From the NCBI RefSeq assembly GCF_000184685.1, contig NC_014830.1:3038001-3102000 (forward strand): 64,000 bases of DNA, in the 5' to 3' direction. Shown piece after piece: positions 16,847 to 27,935 of this stretch; position 1 is the stretch's first letter; each line of letters opens with the position of its first letter. The notes under the pieces were generated by a model that was not told where the DNA came from, searched no databases, and saw only the letters and a program-made list of their open reading frames with translations. This DNA is from Intrasporangium calvum DSM 43043 (GTDB lineage Bacteria; Actinomycetota; Actinomycetes; Actinomycetales; Dermatophilaceae). The translations under genes and the position numbers were made by a program.

Positions 16847-18361
16847 TCAGGCGGTCTGGTGGCGCGGGCGCTCGAAGAAGAGGACGGCGACGACTCCGGC
16901 CAGCAGCACCGCGGCGGGCAGGACCATCGACTCGGCCATCGCGGCCGCGAACCCGTCGGCGATCGCCGGGGGCATCGTGCCGCCGCCCTGGCGGATGGCG
17001 GCGCCGTCGGTGGGAATGCCGGGGAGGTTCGTCGCGAGCCGCGCCTGCATGAGCACGGCGATGGCCGCGCTGCCGAGCACGGCGCCGACCTGACGGGTCG
17101 TGTTGTAGACGCCGGACCCGGCGCCGGCCGCCGACATCGGCAGGTTGCGGGTGGCCGTCGCCGACAGCGGCGCCCAGAGGAACGGGCTGCCCACCCCCAT
17201 CAGCGACATGGGGAGCAGCAGCTGCCACGTCTCGGTGTCGGGCCGCATCACGGAGGCCAGCCAGAAGATCGCCCCCGCTGTCGTCACGACGCCGAAGCTC
17301 GCCAGACTCCGCGGGTGGAGCCGGTCGGTCAGGCGACCGGCGACCGGGGCGAGACCTCCCGAGATGACCGCCATCGGGGCGAGCAGCAGCGCGGCCCCCG
17401 TCGGCGACAGGCCCCGCACTCCTTGGGCGTAGAGCATCAGCGGGAAGGCCATCGCCGTGATGGAGCAGCCGACGGCGGAGATGCCCGCGTTGGCGAGCGA
17501 GAAGTTGCGGTCCCGGAAGAGGCCGAGCGGAAGGAGCGGCTCGCGTGAGTTGCGGCGCTGCCACCAGAGGAAGACCCCGATGACGATGAGGCCGAGGATG
17601 ATGAGCGCCGGGATGGAGACGGGCCCGGTGATGGTGCCCCAGTCGTAGGTCTCGCCCTCCTGGATGGCGAAGACGATGAGGAACATCCCCACGGCGGACA
17701 GCACCACGCCGAGCCAGTCGAAGCTGTGGGTGTGGGTCTCGAGTCGCGGCACGAGCCGGATGGCGAGGACGAGCCCGACGATGCCGACGGGAACGTTGAC
17801 GAAGAAGATCCACTCCCAGCCGGGGCCGTCGGTGAGCAGGCCGCCGAGAATCGGCCCGACGAGCATCGCCACCCCCGCGGTCGCTCCCCAGAGGGCCATC
17901 GCCTGACCGCGCGAGGCCGCCGGGAAGGTGCGGGTGATGACGGCCATCGTCTGCGGCGTCAGCATCGAGGCACCGATCCCCTGGACGACACGGGCGACCA
18001 CAAGGGCACCGATCGTGTCGGTCAGCCCGCACCACAACGAGGCCAGGGTGAACACGGTCAGGCCGATCAGGTAGAGCCGCTTGGGCCCATAACGGTCGCC
18101 GAGCCGTCCGGTGATGAGCAGGGGCACGGCGTAGGCGAGCAGGTAGGCGCTCGTGACCCACACGACCCCGTTCACGTTCGCGTCGAACGCGACCATGATC
18201 GCCGGCGTCGCGACCGAAACGATCGTCGAGTCGACGAGGATCATGAAGAAGCCCAGCACCATGGCCCACAGGGCTGGCCACGGGCTGCGCGGCGGCTCCT
18301 CCGTCGGCGCAGCGGTGCGGCTCCCCTCGCTCACGCGGGTCGTGCGTCCTTCGCTCGTCAT
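16847..18361 (-). CDS. MFS drug exporter, DHA2 (EmrB/QacA) type
   Basis: A 504-residue membrane protein with about 14 predicted transmembrane segments, using proton motive force for export. The first segment is in WALWAMVLGFFMILVDSTIV-like sequence (here WPALWAMVLGFFMILVDST), with the conserved Asp. ITGRLGDRYGPKRLYL is MFS motif A. NTTRQVGAVLGSA near residue 410 matches a late conserved DHA2 segment. The ATG at 18361 has GGGGCGAGGG upstream; a longer in-frame extension upstream is unlikely. It lies 190 bp downstream of gdhA and is a single transcription unit. Substrate cannot be predicted. Confidence 0.9.
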   Translation of the reverse strand: MTSEGRTTRVSEGSRTAAPTEEPPRSPWPALWAMVLGFFMILVDSTIVSVATPAIMVAFDANVNGVVWVTSAYLLAYAVPLLITGRLGDRYGPKRLYLIGLTVFTLASLWCGLTDTIGALVVARVVQGIGASMLTPQTMAVITRTFPAASRGQAMALWGATAGVAMLVGPILGGLLTDGPGWEWIFFVNVPVGIVGLVLAIRLVPRLETHTHSFDWLGVVLSAVGMFLIVFAIQEGETYDWGTITGPVSIPALIILGLIVIGVFLWWQRRNSREPLLPLGLFRDRNFSLANAGISAVGCSITAMAFPLMLYAQGVRGLSPTGAALLLAPMAVISGGLAPVAGRLTDRLHPRSLASFGVVTTAGAIFWLASVMRPDTETWQLLLPMSLMGVGSPFLWAPLSATATRNLPMSAAGAGSGVYNTTRQVGAVLGSAAIAVLMQARLATNLPGIPTDGAAIRQGGGTMPPAIADGFAAAMAESMVLPAAVLLAGVVAVLFFERPRHQTA

Positions 18362-18490
18362 GCCCTCGCCCCACTCCCCCAGCGGCCCGGGACCGCCCCG
18401 GACGCACAAGGAGCCCACACTCTCTCGGGAACCTGTGGGAATCCTGAGAGTCCTCTGAGTGCCAGGGCGAAGTGAGGTGACTCGGCGCAC

Positions 18491-20010
<1,520 letters not shown>

Positions 20011-20050
20011 GAGGGCCGAGGCGACCGGGCCCGCGCGGTGGGGTGCCGGG

Positions 20051-20893
20051 TCAGCCCAAGGGGGCGTATGCCGCTCCGTTCGCTTCCAGCGCAGCCTGGC
20101 CTCCGTCGATGGCCGTGAGGACCCACAGGCCCTCGGGACGCACCGCGACCGAGTGCTCCCAGTGCGCGGCCCGGGTGCCGTCGGCCGTGACCACGGTCCA
20201 GTCGTCGCCGAGGACGCGGGTCGACGACCCACCGAGGGTCACCATCGGTTCGATCGCGCCGGTGAACCCTGCCGGCAGCTTCGGCCCGCTCTCCCCCACG
20301 GCATAGTTGGGGATCTGCGGGTCCATGTGCATCTCGGTCCCGATGCCGTGGCCGACGTACTCATCGACGATCCCGTAGGTGTGGCCGTCGCGCTCCGCTG
20401 ACGCCTCGATGCTCGCCTCGACAGCGTCGCCCACCGCGTAGAGCCGTCCGCCGACGCGCATCGCCGCGATGCCGGCGTAGAGGCTCGCCTCGGTGGCGGC
20501 GATGAGAGCCAGGTCCGCGGGACGGGCAGCCTCGGGTCCGCCGACGACGACGGAGACCGCGGCGTCACCGTTCCAGCCCCTCACCTCGGCACCGCAGTCG
20601 ACCGAGACCACGTCACCGGCCTCGAGGACCCTGCCGCCCGGGATCCCGTGGACGACCTCATCGTTGACGCTCGTGCACAAGGTGTGCGAGTAGCCCGGCA
20701 CGAGCTGGAAGTTCGGGATCCCGCCGTGACCGCGGATGAACTCCTCAGCCAGCCGGTCGAGCTCGAGCGTGGTGACGCCGGGGACGATGCGCTCCCGGAG
20801 CATCTCGAGGGTACGGCCGACGAGCAGCCCCGCCTCACGCATGAGGAGCAGCTGCTCGTCGGTCCGACCCTGGAGCTTGCGACGACCGAACAC
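20051..20893 (-). CDS. map: Methionine aminopeptidase, type I
   Basis: Removes the N-terminal Met from new proteins; a metal-dependent cytosolic enzyme (280 residues). The metal ligands are visible: SVDCGAEVRGWNGDAAVS has the two Asp, EYVGHGIGTEMHMDPQ the His, EPMV a Glu and HWEHSVAV a Glu. TLCTSVNDEVVHGIP contains the other conserved His. The GTG start lies 9 bp after adk, so secY-adk-map is one transcript. A 10-base piece of the GTATGCCGCT core is found at 20066 near the end of the coding region. Confidence 0.97.
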   Translation of the reverse strand: MFGRRKLQGRTDEQLLLMREAGLLVGRTLEMLRERIVPGVTTLELDRLAEEFIRGHGGIPNFQLVPGYSHTLCTSVNDEVVHGIPGGRVLEAGDVVSVDCGAEVRGWNGDAAVSVVVGGPEAARPADLALIAATEASLYAGIAAMRVGGRLYAVGDAVEASIEASAERDGHTYGIVDEYVGHGIGTEMHMDPQIPNYAVGESGPKLPAGFTGAIEPMVTLGGSSTRVLGDDWTVVTADGTRAAHWEHSVAVRPEGLWVLTAIDGGQAALEANGAAYAPLG

Positions 20894-20902
20894 GGGGCGC
20901 GC

Positions 20903-21481
20903 TCAGTCCTCGGCTGCCGGCGTGGGCAGGGCGCGGATGATCCGGTCGGTGACCTCGTCCACCTCGCCCATGCCGTCGACCTGGACGAGGAGCCCGGCGT
21001 CGGCATAGTGCTCGGCCAGCGGGGCGGTCTCACGACGGTAGATCGCCTGACGCTCCCGGATGACTTCCTCGCTGTCGTCGGCGCGACCCTCGATCTCGGC
21101 GCGCTTGAGCAGCCGCTCGACGACCGCATCCTCATCGACGGTGAGCTCGAGCACGGCGTCGAGGGCGTGACCGCGGCGGGACAGCATCCCCTCGAGGGCC
21201 TCGACCTGACCGGCGGTGCGGGGGTAGCCGTCGAGCAGGAACCCCTCGGTCGCGTCGGGCCAGGAGAGCCGGTCCTCGACGATCTCGTTCGTGACCTCGT
21301 CCGGGACGTAGCCGCCGGAGGCGAGGATCGCCTCGACCTTGCGGCCGAGCTCGGTCTGCTCCTTGATGTTCGTCCGGAAGATGTCCCCGGTCGAGATGGC
21401 CGGGATCTGCAGGCGCTCGGCGATGTGCGCGGCCTGGGTGCCCTTACCGGCTCCGGGCGGGCCGAGGATGATCATGCGCAT
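20903..21481 (-). CDS. adk: Adenylate kinase (short lid)
   Basis: Converts ATP and AMP to two ADP. The 192-residue protein starts [20 protein letters not shown] (P-loop GPPGAGKGT). [12 protein letters not shown] is the conserved AMP-binding Arg region. The lid between about residues 125 and 140 is short and has no Cys, so it binds no zinc, as is usual in actinobacteria. The ATG at 21481 is preceded by GAGGGGA. It lies 49 bp after secY and 9 bp before map. Confidence 0.97.
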   Translation of the reverse strand: MRMIILGPPGAGKGTQAAHIAERLQIPAISTGDIFRTNIKEQTELGRKVEAILASGGYVPDEVTNEIVEDRLSWPDATEGFLLDGYPRTAGQVEALEGMLSRRGHALDAVLELTVDEDAVVERLLKRAEIEGRADDSEEVIRERQAIYRRETAPLAEHYADAGLLVQVDGMGEVDEVTDRIIRALPTPAAED

Positions 21482-21530
21482 GAGGGCGTCCCCTCGGGGG
21501 TGGCGGTCGGGCAGGTGGAGCGGGTTGACA

Positions 21531-22853
21531 TCAACGGAGGAACCCTTCGTAATGGCGCTGCTGCAGCTGCGCCTCGATCTGCTTGACCGTCTCCAGACCG
21601 ACACCGACGATGATCAGGATCGAGGTACCACCGAAGGGGAAGTTCTGGTCCGCGCCGATCGCCGCGATGGCGATGAGCGGGATCAGCGAGACGATCGCTA
21701 GGTACAGGGCACCCGGCACGGTGATTCGGGTGATGACGTAGTTCAGGTACTCCGCCGTGGGTCGCCCGGCACGGATTCCTGGGATGAAGCCCCCGTACTT
21801 CTTCATGTTGTCGGCGACCTCGGTCGGGTTGAACGTGATCGACACGTAGAAGAACGTGAAGAAGATGATGAGCGCCGTGTAGATGATCATGTAGACCGGG
21901 TGGTCGCCCTTGGTGAGGTTCGTCTGCACCCACTGGACCCAGAGCGGCGGCGTCTGCGTCGGGTCGGTGTTGAACTGCGCGATCATGCCGGGGAGCGCCA
22001 TCAGCGACGCCGCGAAGATCACCGGGATGACGTTGGCCATGTTGACCTTGAGCGGGATGTACGTGGAGGTCCCGCCGTACATCCGGCGGCCGACCATCCG
22101 CTTGGCGTACTGGACCGGGATGCGCCGCTGCGACTGCTCGACGAAGACCACGGCGGCGATGACGAAGAGACCGAGCAGGATGACGCCGAGGAAGGTGCCC
22201 CAGCCCTGGTTGTCCTTGATGGCCCAGAGCGCGCGGGGGAACGATGACGCGATCGAGAGGAAGATCAGCAGCGACATGCCGTTGCCGACGCCACGGTCGG
22301 TGATCAGCTCGCCGAGCCACATGATCAGGCCGGTGCCGGCCGTCATGGTGAGCACCATGATGAGGATGGTGACGAACGACGAGTCGACGAGGATGTTGTC
22401 GCAGGCCGGGCCGAACAGGGTCGAGGGGTTGCGCGCGAAGGTCACCAGCGTCGAGGACTGCAGGACGGCCAGGCCGATCGTGAGGTAACGCGTGTACTGC
22501 GTCATCTTCGTCGTGCCGGCCTGCCCCTCCTTCTTCAGCTCCTCGAAGCGAGGGATGACGACGGTGAGCAGCTGCACGATGATGCTCGCCGTGATGTAGG
22601 GCATGATCCCGAGCGCGAAGACGGACAGCTGCAGGAGCGCGCCACCGCTGAAGAGGTTCGCGAGGTTGAGGAACCCGGACGCCGCGTCACCCGAGGCGTC
22701 CCGCGACGCGAGGCAGTTCTGCACCAGCGGGTAGCTGACCCCTGGGGTGGGCAGGTGCGAGCCGAGGCGGAACAGCACGATGATGCTCAGGGTGAAGAGC
22801 AACTTGTTGCGCAGGTCCGGGGTACGGAACGCGCGAACGAAGGCGGCGAGCAC
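21531..22853 (-). CDS. secY: Preprotein translocase subunit SecY
   Basis: Forms the protein-conducting channel of the Sec translocon in the cytoplasmic membrane. The 440-residue protein has ten predicted transmembrane helices. It starts [20 protein letters not shown] (GTG start), has [16 protein letters not shown] in helix 2, [19 protein letters not shown] in the cytoplasmic loop that contacts the ribosome and SecA, and [19 protein letters not shown] near the end. It begins its own short group with adk and map; a hairpin lies between rplO and secY. Confidence 0.97.
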   Translation of the reverse strand: MLAAFVRAFRTPDLRNKLLFTLSIIVLFRLGSHLPTPGVSYPLVQNCLASRDASGDAASGFLNLANLFSGGALLQLSVFALGIMPYITASIIVQLLTVVIPRFEELKKEGQAGTTKMTQYTRYLTIGLAVLQSSTLVTFARNPSTLFGPACDNILVDSSFVTILIMVLTMTAGTGLIMWLGELITDRGVGNGMSLLIFLSIASSFPRALWAIKDNQGWGTFLGVILLGLFVIAAVVFVEQSQRRIPVQYAKRMVGRRMYGGTSTYIPLKVNMANVIPVIFAASLMALPGMIAQFNTDPTQTPPLWVQWVQTNLTKGDHPVYMIIYTALIIFFTFFYVSITFNPTEVADNMKKYGGFIPGIRAGRPTAEYLNYVITRITVPGALYLAIVSLIPLIAIAAIGADQNFPFGGTSILIIVGVGLETVKQIEAQLQQRHYEGFLR

Positions 22854-22925
22854 AGGGTCCTCCTGAGGGCCCGACCCGGTGGGGTCGGCTGAAGTCGAGC
22901 AATCCGTGGAAGGTTAACGCAAAGG

Positions 22926-22997
22926 CCCAGCGCCCCGGGCACCGTCCCCGATGGTCGACATCTCATCGACCGCGGATCAGGCGCCCGGGGCGCTGGG
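22926..22997 (-). terminator. 15-bp inverted repeat between rplO and secY
   Basis: CCCAGCGCCCCGGGC at 22926-22940 pairs perfectly with GCCCGGGGCGCTGGG at 22983-22997. The loop holds a second stem, GGTCGA/TCGACC. On the minus strand the stem is followed by CCTTTGCGTT, a partial U-tract. It fits a terminator or attenuator for the spc operon ahead of secY. Confidence 0.65.
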
Positions 22998-23030
22998 TCA
23001 CACGATGTGCAGGATGGTCACGGGGACCAC

Positions 23031-23504
23031 TCAGTTGTCGGCCAGGGCCTTGACCGAGCCGCCGGCGGCCTCGATCTTCTCCTTGGCGGACGCCGAGACC
23101 TTGTGCACCTCGACATCGACCTTGACTGAGATCTCGCCCGTGCCGAGCACCTTGACCGGGTGGCCGTCACGGACGGCACCCTTGGCCACGAGGTCGGCGA
23201 CCGACACCTGCCCGCCCTCCGGGAAGAGGACCTGCAGGCGGTCCAGGTTCACGACCTGGTACTCGGTGCGGAACGGGTTCTTGAAGCCGCGGAGCTTGGG
23301 CAGGCGCATGTGGAGCGGCATCGAGCCGCCCTCGAAACGCTCCGGGACCTGGTAGCGGGCCTTCGTGCCCTTGGTGCCACGTCCGGCGGTCTTGCCCTTG
23401 GAGCCCTCACCACGACCCACGCGGGTCTTGGCGGTCTTGGCCCCGGGAGCCGGACGCAGGTGGTGCACCTTGAGGGCGGACTCGCCCTGCTTCTTGGTAG
23501 CCAT
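23031..23504 (-). CDS. rplO: 50S ribosomal protein L15
   Basis: L15 (157 residues) binds 23S rRNA in the large subunit. [40 protein letters not shown] and the Gly-rich stretch after it are typical of the family N-terminus. VSADLVAKG-type spacing (here [20 protein letters not shown]) marks the C-terminal domain. It starts 2 bp after rpmD and ends the spc cluster before the hairpin. Confidence 0.97.
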   Translation of the reverse strand: MATKKQGESALKVHHLRPAPGAKTAKTRVGRGEGSKGKTAGRGTKGTKARYQVPERFEGGSMPLHMRLPKLRGFKNPFRTEYQVVNLDRLQVLFPEGGQVSVADLVAKGAVRDGHPVKVLGTGEISVKVDVEVHKVSASAKEKIEAAGGSVKALADN

Positions 23505-23506
23505 GG

Positions 23507-23692
23507 TCAGTCAACCTCCTCGACGGTGACCAGGTGGGTCACCGTCTTGACCATCCCGCGGATCTCGGGACGGTCCTCCTTGACGACGATGTCGCCAATG
23601 CGCTTCAGACCGAGGCTGCGCAGCGTGTCACGCTGGTTCTGCTTGCCGCCGATCTCGGAACGGATCTGGGTCACCTTGAGCCGCGCCATCAC
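23507..23692 (-). CDS. rpmD: 50S ribosomal protein L30
   Basis: L30 (61 residues) has the classic [20 protein letters not shown] and [20 protein letters not shown]. The track start at 23692 has two consecutive Met; either may be used, and the second (23689) overlaps the rpsE stop. It lies between rpsE and rplO in standard order. Confidence 0.97.
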   Translation of the reverse strand: MMARLKVTQIRSEIGGKQNQRDTLRSLGLKRIGDIVVKEDRPEIRGMVKTVTHLVTVEEVD

Positions 23693-24351
23693 GCACCAGC
23701 CTTCTCGGCGGCCTTCTCGGCGAGGCCGGCCGCGCGGGCCCGCAGCATGGCGGCCGGGGCCACCTGCTCGAGGGTCTTGCCGCGACGCGCCGCGACGGAC
23801 TCGGGGCGCTCGAGGTCACGCAGGGCCTGCGCCGTCGCGTGCACGATGTTGATGGCGTTGTCGGAGCCCAGCGACTTGGAGAGGACGTCGTGGATGCCGG
23901 CACACTCCAGCACCGCACGCACCGGACCGCCGGCGATGACACCGGTACCGGGGGCTGCGGGACGGAGCATGACGACCCCAGCGGCCGCCTCACCCTGGAC
24001 GGGGTGGGGGATGGTGCCCTGGATGCGGGGGACCTTGAAGAAGTTCTTCTTGGCCTCCTCGACGCCCTTGGCGATGGCCGCGGGGACTTCCTTGGCCTTG
24101 CCGTAGCCGACGCCCACGGTGCCGTCACCGTCACCGACGACCACGAGGGCCGTGAAGCTGAAGCGACGGCCACCCTTGACGACCTTGGCGACGCGGTTGA
24201 TCGTCACGACGCGCTCGACGTACTGGCTCTTCTCGGCGTCCCGACCGCCGTCACGGTTGTCACGGCCGCCGCGGCGGTCCTGACGATCGCCGCGCTCGGT
24301 GCGCTCGCCGCCACCGGCGGGACCGGTGCCTCGACGCTGCTGTCCGGGCAT
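23689..24351 (-). CDS. rpsE: 30S ribosomal protein S5
   Basis: S5 (220 residues) is at the mRNA entry side and helps fidelity. The N-terminal extension is rich in Arg/Gly/Asp and longer than in E. coli S5 (167 residues), as in other actinobacteria. The core has [60 protein letters not shown] and [14 protein letters not shown]. It follows rplR with a 37-bp gap and overlaps rpmD. Confidence 0.97.
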   Translation of the reverse strand: MPGQQRRGTGPAGGGERTERGDRQDRRGGRDNRDGGRDAEKSQYVERVVTINRVAKVVKGGRRFSFTALVVVGDGDGTVGVGYGKAKEVPAAIAKGVEEAKKNFFKVPRIQGTIPHPVQGEAAAGVVMLRPAAPGTGVIAGGPVRAVLECAGIHDVLSKSLGSDNAINIVHATAQALRDLERPESVAARRGKTLEQVAPAAMLRARAAGLAEKAAEKAGA

Positions 24352-24388
24352 CAGATGTTCCTCATCTCAACGATTGCATGGTGCGTGG

Positions 24389-24763
24389 TCACAGGGACAG
24401 CCCGCCTTCACGAGCGCCCTCGGCGATCGCCGCGACGCGACCGTGGTACTTGTTGCCCCCGCGGTCGAAGACGACGGCCTCGACCCCGGCGCTCTTGGCG
24501 CGGGCCGCGACGAGCTCGCCGACCTTCTTGGCCTTGGCGGTCTTGTCGCCCTCGAACGTGCGCAGGTCCGCCTCCATCGTCGACGCAGACGCGACGGTCT
24601 TCCCGACGGTGTCGTCGACGACCTGGACGAACATGTGCCGGCTCGAGCGTGACACCACGAGACGGGGACGGGCCGAGGTGCCGGCGATCTTCTTGCGACC
24701 GCGAACCTGGCGCCGGATGCGGGCGGCAGCCTTGGACTTGCCGCGCTTGATGATCATTGCCAT
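24389..24763 (-). CDS. rplR: 50S ribosomal protein L18
   Basis: L18 (124 residues) binds 5S rRNA with L5 and L25. [20 protein letters not shown] and [20 protein letters not shown] are family motifs, and [20 protein letters not shown] the conserved C-terminal block. It starts 3 bp after rplF and is followed by rpsE. Confidence 0.97.
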   Translation of the reverse strand: MAMIIKRGKSKAAARIRRQVRGRKKIAGTSARPRLVVSRSSRHMFVQVVDDTVGKTVASASTMEADLRTFEGDKTAKAKKVGELVAARAKSAGVEAVVFDRGGNKYHGRVAAIAEGAREGGLSL

Positions 24764-24766
24764 GGC

Positions 24767-25303
24767 TTACTTACCGGCCTTTCCGACCTTGCGACGGATC
24801 TGCTCGCCCGCGTAGCGAACGCCCTTGCCCTTGTAGGGGTCGGGCTTGCGCAGCTTGCGGATGTTCGCGGCGACCTCGCCGACACGCTGCTTGTCGATGC
24901 CCTGCACCGAGAAGCGCGTCGGGTTCTCGACCGCGAAGCTGATCCCGTCCTCGGCCTTGACGAGGATGGGGTGCGAGTATCCGAGCGAGAACTCGAGGTC
25001 CGAGCCCTTCGCGGCGACACGGTAACCCGTGCCGTGGATCTCCAGCTTCTTCTCATAGCCCTCGGTGACACCGAGAACCATGTTGTTGAGGAGCGAGCGG
25101 GTCAGGCCGTGCAGCGAGCGCGCCTCGCGCTCGTCGTTCGGGCGCTTGACCTCGATGGCTCCGTCCGTCTGCTCGACGGTGATGGGTGCGGGGACGGTGA
25201 GCGACAGCTCACCCTTCGGGCCCTTGACCGTGACGTCCTGACCGCTGAGGGTCACGTCGACACCTGAGGGCACGGTGACAGGGAGTCGTCCGATTCGCGA
25301 CAT
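24767..25303 (-). CDS. rplF: 50S ribosomal protein L6
   Basis: L6 (178 residues) lies near the factor-binding centre. [20 protein letters not shown], the [21 protein letters not shown] block and the C-terminal signature [20 protein letters not shown] are diagnostic. It starts 12 bp after rpsH and ends 3 bp before rplR. Confidence 0.98.
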   Translation of the reverse strand: MSRIGRLPVTVPSGVDVTLSGQDVTVKGPKGELSLTVPAPITVEQTDGAIEVKRPNDEREARSLHGLTRSLLNNMVLGVTEGYEKKLEIHGTGYRVAAKGSDLEFSLGYSHPILVKAEDGISFAVENPTRFSVQGIDKQRVGEVAANIRKLRKPDPYKGKGVRYAGEQIRRKVGKAGK

Positions 25304-25315
25304 GTCAGTGCCTCC

Positions 25316-25714
25316 TTACCAGACGTAGGCGAGGACTTCCCCACCCACGCCCTTCTCGTGTGCCTGCCTGTCGGTCAGCAGACCGCTCGACGTCGAAAGG
25401 ATCGCGACGCCGAGGCCGCCGAGAACCTTGGGGAGGTTCGTCGACTTGGCGTAGACGCGCAGACCCGGCTTGCTCACGCGCCGCACCCCGGCGATGGAGC
25501 GCTCGCGGTTGGGGCCGTACTTGAGGTCGACGGTCAGCGTCTGGCCGACCTCCGCCTCCTCGATCTTCCAGCCGGCGATGTAGCCCTCGGCCTCGAGAAT
25601 CTCGGCGATGTTCTTCTTCAGCTTCGAGTACGGCATGGAGACCGTGTCGTGGTGCGCCGAGTTGGCGTTCCGCACACGGGTCAGCATGTCCGCAATCGGG
25701 TCAGTCATGGTCAT
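25316..25714 (-). CDS. rpsH: 30S ribosomal protein S8
   Basis: S8 (132 residues) is a primary 16S rRNA binder and in E. coli the translational repressor of the spc operon. [20 protein letters not shown] and the C-terminal [20 protein letters not shown] are typical. It is preceded by a 176-bp gap after rpsN, in which the element at 25849-25887 lies; whether S8 binds anything there is unknown. Confidence 0.98.
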   Translation of the reverse strand: MTMTDPIADMLTRVRNANSAHHDTVSMPYSKLKKNIAEILEAEGYIAGWKIEEAEVGQTLTVDLKYGPNRERSIAGVRRVSKPGLRVYAKSTNLPKVLGGLGVAILSTSSGLLTDRQAHEKGVGGEVLAYVW

Positions 25715-25848
25715 GTGGGCTCTCCGCCCTTCCTCACCGGGGTTTCGACCTGGGCATGGTGCCGGTGGTCGACCTACGGTGTCAGAGGTTTGTTAGGTGG
25801 TTGCGTCCCGGTGTTCTGTGTTCTCACCACGCGGGCTTTTCGGGGGAA

Positions 25849-25887
25849 CTCGGGGGCGCAGGCCCGCCAGGGCCGTGAGCCCCCGAG
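25849..25887 (-). ncRNA. Conserved hairpin element directly after rpsN
   Basis: CTCGGGGGC at 25849-25857 pairs perfectly with GCCCCCGAG at 25879-25887, with an inner GGCCC/GGGCC pair. It starts 4 nt after the rpsN stop (TAA at 25891-25893), and the RNA downstream carries the conserved tail CCCCCGAAAAGCCCGCG. Same element as at 13.2 and 27.6 kb. Confidence 0.7.
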
Positions 25888-25890
25888 CGT

Positions 25891-26076
25891 TTACCAGGAG
25901 CTCTTGGTCACGCCCGGCAGCTCGCCCGCGTGAGCCATCTCGCGAAGGCAGATGCGGCAGAGGCCGAACTTGCGGTACACCGAGTGCGGACGACCGCACT
26001 TCTGGCAGCGGGTGTACGCGCGGACCTTGAACTTCGGCTTCCGGTTCGCCTTGTTGATCAGCGCGGTCTTGGCCAT
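25891..26076 (-). CDS. rpsN: 30S ribosomal protein S14, zinc-binding type Z
   Basis: S14 (61 residues) in the head of the small subunit. The Cys-x2-Cys...Cys-x2-Cys zinc ribbon is clear in [20 protein letters not shown] and the following Cys. The size (61 residues) and these Cys identify the type Z form rather than the 101-residue zinc-free paralogue. It starts 1 bp after rplE. It is unusual in being followed by a 176-bp gap before rpsH, occupied in part by a hairpin element. Confidence 0.98.
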   Translation of the reverse strand: MAKTALINKANRKPKFKVRAYTRCQKCGRPHSVYRKFGLCRICLREMAHAGELPGVTKSSW

Positions 26077-26077
26077 G

Positions 26078-26662
26078 TCAGTTCTCCTTGAAGGGGAAGC
26101 CGAGCGCCTTGAGCAGCGCGCGACCCTCGTCATCGTTGGTCGCCGTGGTGACCACGGTGATGTCCATGCCCCGCACGCGGTCGATCTTGTCCTGGTCGAT
26201 CTCGTGGAACATCGACTGCTCGGTCAGACCGAACGTGTAGTTGCCGCGGCCGTCGAACTGCTTGGGCGAGAGCCCACGGAAGTCGCGGATGCGCGGGAGG
26301 GCGATCGTCACGAGACGGTCGAGGAACTCCCACATGCGGTCCCCACGCAGCGTGGTGTGCGCACCGATGGGCATGCCCTCACGGAGCTTGAACTGGGCGA
26401 TCGACTTGCGGGCCTTGGTCACGACCGGCTTCTGGCCGGTGATGTTCGTCAGGTCGCGGACCGCACCCTCGATGAGCTTGCTGTCCTTGGCTGCGTCACC
26501 GACACCCATGTTGACGACGACCTTGACGACGCCGGGCACCTGCATGACGTTGTCGTAACCGAACTGCTCGAACAGCGCGGACTTGATCTCGTCCTCGTAG
26601 CGCTGCTTGAGGCGCGGCTTGGTCAGCACCGCGGCGGTGGCGGTGGTCTCGGTCTCACTCAT
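26078..26662 (-). CDS. rplE: 50S ribosomal protein L5
   Basis: L5 (194 residues) binds 5S rRNA in the central protuberance. [40 protein letters not shown] and [20 protein letters not shown] are family motifs, as is [20 protein letters not shown]. The N-terminus carries a short Thr/Ala-rich extension before the usual start. It lies between rplX (2-bp gap) and rpsN. Confidence 0.97.
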   Translation of the reverse strand: MSETETTATAAVLTKPRLKQRYEDEIKSALFEQFGYDNVMQVPGVVKVVVNMGVGDAAKDSKLIEGAVRDLTNITGQKPVVTKARKSIAQFKLREGMPIGAHTTLRGDRMWEFLDRLVTIALPRIRDFRGLSPKQFDGRGNYTFGLTEQSMFHEIDQDKIDRVRGMDITVVTTATNDDEGRALLKALGFPFKEN

Positions 26663-26664
26663 GA

Positions 26665-27036
26665 TCAGAGGTCCTTGTCCGACTTGACGGCGACCCGGAC
26701 GCGGGTCGCCTTCTGGCGGCCGTTCCGCTCGACGGTCTCGACCCGCGTCCGGACGCGGGTCGGCTTCTTCGACTCGGGGTCGACGACGGCCACGTTGCTC
26801 ACGTGGATCGCGGCCTCGGTGTGGGTCAGGCCACCGGTCCGGGTGCCACGAGCCGTCGCACCGGCCTTGATGTGCTTGGTGACGCGGTTGACGCCCTCGA
26901 CCAGCACGCGCTGGGTCTCGGGGTAGACCGCGATGACCTTGCCCTGCTTTCCCCGGTCGCCGCCGTTCTTCTGGCTGCGCCCGGAGATGACCTGGACCAG
27001 GTCACCCTTCTTGATCTTCATCTTCTGCTTCGCCAT
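26665..27036 (-). CDS. rplX: 50S ribosomal protein L24
   Basis: L24 (123 residues) starts 50S assembly at domain I of 23S r[23 protein letters not shown] is the KOW motif region, with [20 protein letters not shown] behind it. The ATG at 27036 has GAGGTG upstream and lies 2 bp beyond the rplN stop; a GTG at 27042 would overlap that stop. The C-terminal tail is Arg/Lys-rich. Confidence 0.96.
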   Translation of the reverse strand: MAKQKMKIKKGDLVQVISGRSQKNGGDRGKQGKVIAVYPETQRVLVEGVNRVTKHIKAGATARGTRTGGLTHTEAAIHVSNVAVVDPESKKPTRVRTRVETVERNGRQKATRVRVAVKSDKDL

Positions 27037-27038
27037 GT

Positions 27039-27407
27039 TCACAGCACCTCCGGCGCGAGCGAGATGATCTTCATGAACTTCTTCTCGCGCAGCTCGCGGC
27101 CGACGGGGCCGAAGATTCGGGTTCCGCGCGGGTCGCCGTCCGCCTTGAGAATCACCGCGGCGTTCTCGTCGAACTTGATGTAGGAACCGTCAGAGCGACG
27201 ACGCTCCTTGACCGTGCGGACGATGACCGCCTTGACGACGTCGCCCTTCTTGACGTTGCCACCCGGGATGGCGTCCTTGACGGTGGCGACGATGGTGTCG
27301 CCGATGCCGGCGTATCGACGGCCCGACCCACCGAGAACACGGATGCAAAGGAGTTCCTTGGCACCGGTGTTGTCGGCGACGCGCAGTCGCGACTCCTGCT
27401 GAATCAC
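27039..27407 (-). CDS. rplN: 50S ribosomal protein L14
   Basis: L14 (122 residues) forms part of an inter-subunit bridge. [20 protein letters not shown] and the block [20 protein letters not shown] are diagnostic. The start is GTG at 27407, with AGGAG upstream. It opens the spc operon and is preceded by a 246-bp gap with a strong hairpin whose base lies 30 nt upstream of the start. Confidence 0.98.
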   Translation of the reverse strand: MIQQESRLRVADNTGAKELLCIRVLGGSGRRYAGIGDTIVATVKDAIPGGNVKKGDVVKAVIVRTVKERRRSDGSYIKFDENAAVILKADGDPRGTRIFGPVGRELREKKFMKIISLAPEVL

Positions 27408-27437
27408 TGTCTAACTCCTGTCGTCGTGCTGGTTCTC

Positions 27438-27478
27438 CCGGCGAAAGAACTGGCGCTCAGCGCCATTTCTTTCGCCGG
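27438..27478 (-). other. Strong imperfect hairpin upstream of rplN
   Basis: CCGGCGAAAGAA at 27438-27449 pairs with TTCTTTCGCCGG at 27467-27478; after one mismatch an inner stem TGGCGC/GCGCCA closes around TCA. That is 18 paired bases. It lies in the leader of rplN, 30 nt from the start codon. There is no U-tract, so it looks like a regulatory or processing stem rather than a plain terminator. Confidence 0.6.
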
Positions 27479-27524
27479 AAGCCTTGCCGAACCAAATGGA
27501 AAACGTTCTGTGTGGGACCAAGCC

Positions 27525-27535
27525 CAGCGGCATAC
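27525..27535 (-). repeat. GTATGCCGCTG repeat, single copy
   Basis: Exact core on the minus strand, followed by the usual GGGCT flank, between rpsQ and rplN. Confidence 0.75.
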
Positions 27536-27613
27536 GCAAGAATCTGCGCGAGGCCACCCACCTGGCTGCCCGACTTTCCGCGCGGCCCCTGCCACGCGGG
27601 TTTTCGGGGGGTG

Positions 27614-27651
27614 CACGGGGGGGCAGGCCCGCCAGGGCCGAACCCCCCGTG
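27614..27651 (-). ncRNA. Conserved hairpin element directly after rpsQ
   Basis: CACGGGGGG at 27614-27622 pairs with CCCCCCGTG at 27643-27651, with inner GGCCC/GGGCC. It starts 3 nt after the rpsQ stop and is followed in the RNA by CCCCCCGAAAACCCGCG. Third copy of the element at 13.2 and 25.85 kb. Confidence 0.7.
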
Positions 27652-27653
27652 GG

Positions 27654-27935
27654 CTACTTGGCCTTCTCGAGGATCTCGACGACGCGCCAGCGCTTGGTCG
27701 CTGAGAGCGGACGCGTCTCCATGATCAGGACGCGGTCGCCGACACCTGCCTCGTTCTTCTCGTCGTGCGCCTTGACCTTGCTCGTCCGACGGATGACCTT
27801 CGCGTAGAGGGCGTGCTTGACGCGGTCCTCGACCTCGACGACGACGGTCTTGTCCATCTTGTCGCTCACCACGTAACCCTGGCGGGCCTTGCGGTAGTTG
27901 CGCTCGGTGGTCTTCTCGGGGGTCTGCTCACTCAT
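27654..27935 (-). CDS. rpsQ: 30S ribosomal protein S17
   Basis: S17 (93 residues) is a primary 16S rRNA binder with an OB fold. [20 protein letters not shown] and [20 protein letters not shown] are family motifs. It is the last gene of the S10 operon and overlaps rpmC by 4 bp (ATGA), so the two are translationally coupled. Confidence 0.97.
   Translation of the reverse strand: MSEQTPEKTTERNYRKARQGYVVSDKMDKTVVVEVEDRVKHALYAKVIRRTSKVKAHDEKNEAGVGDRVLIMETRPLSATKRWRVVEILEKAK

Noticed and set aside
20066-20075. GTATGCCGCT at the end of map as another repeat copy
   Set aside because: It lacks the final G and the GGGCTCG flank and may be chance, so it is not counted as a full copy.
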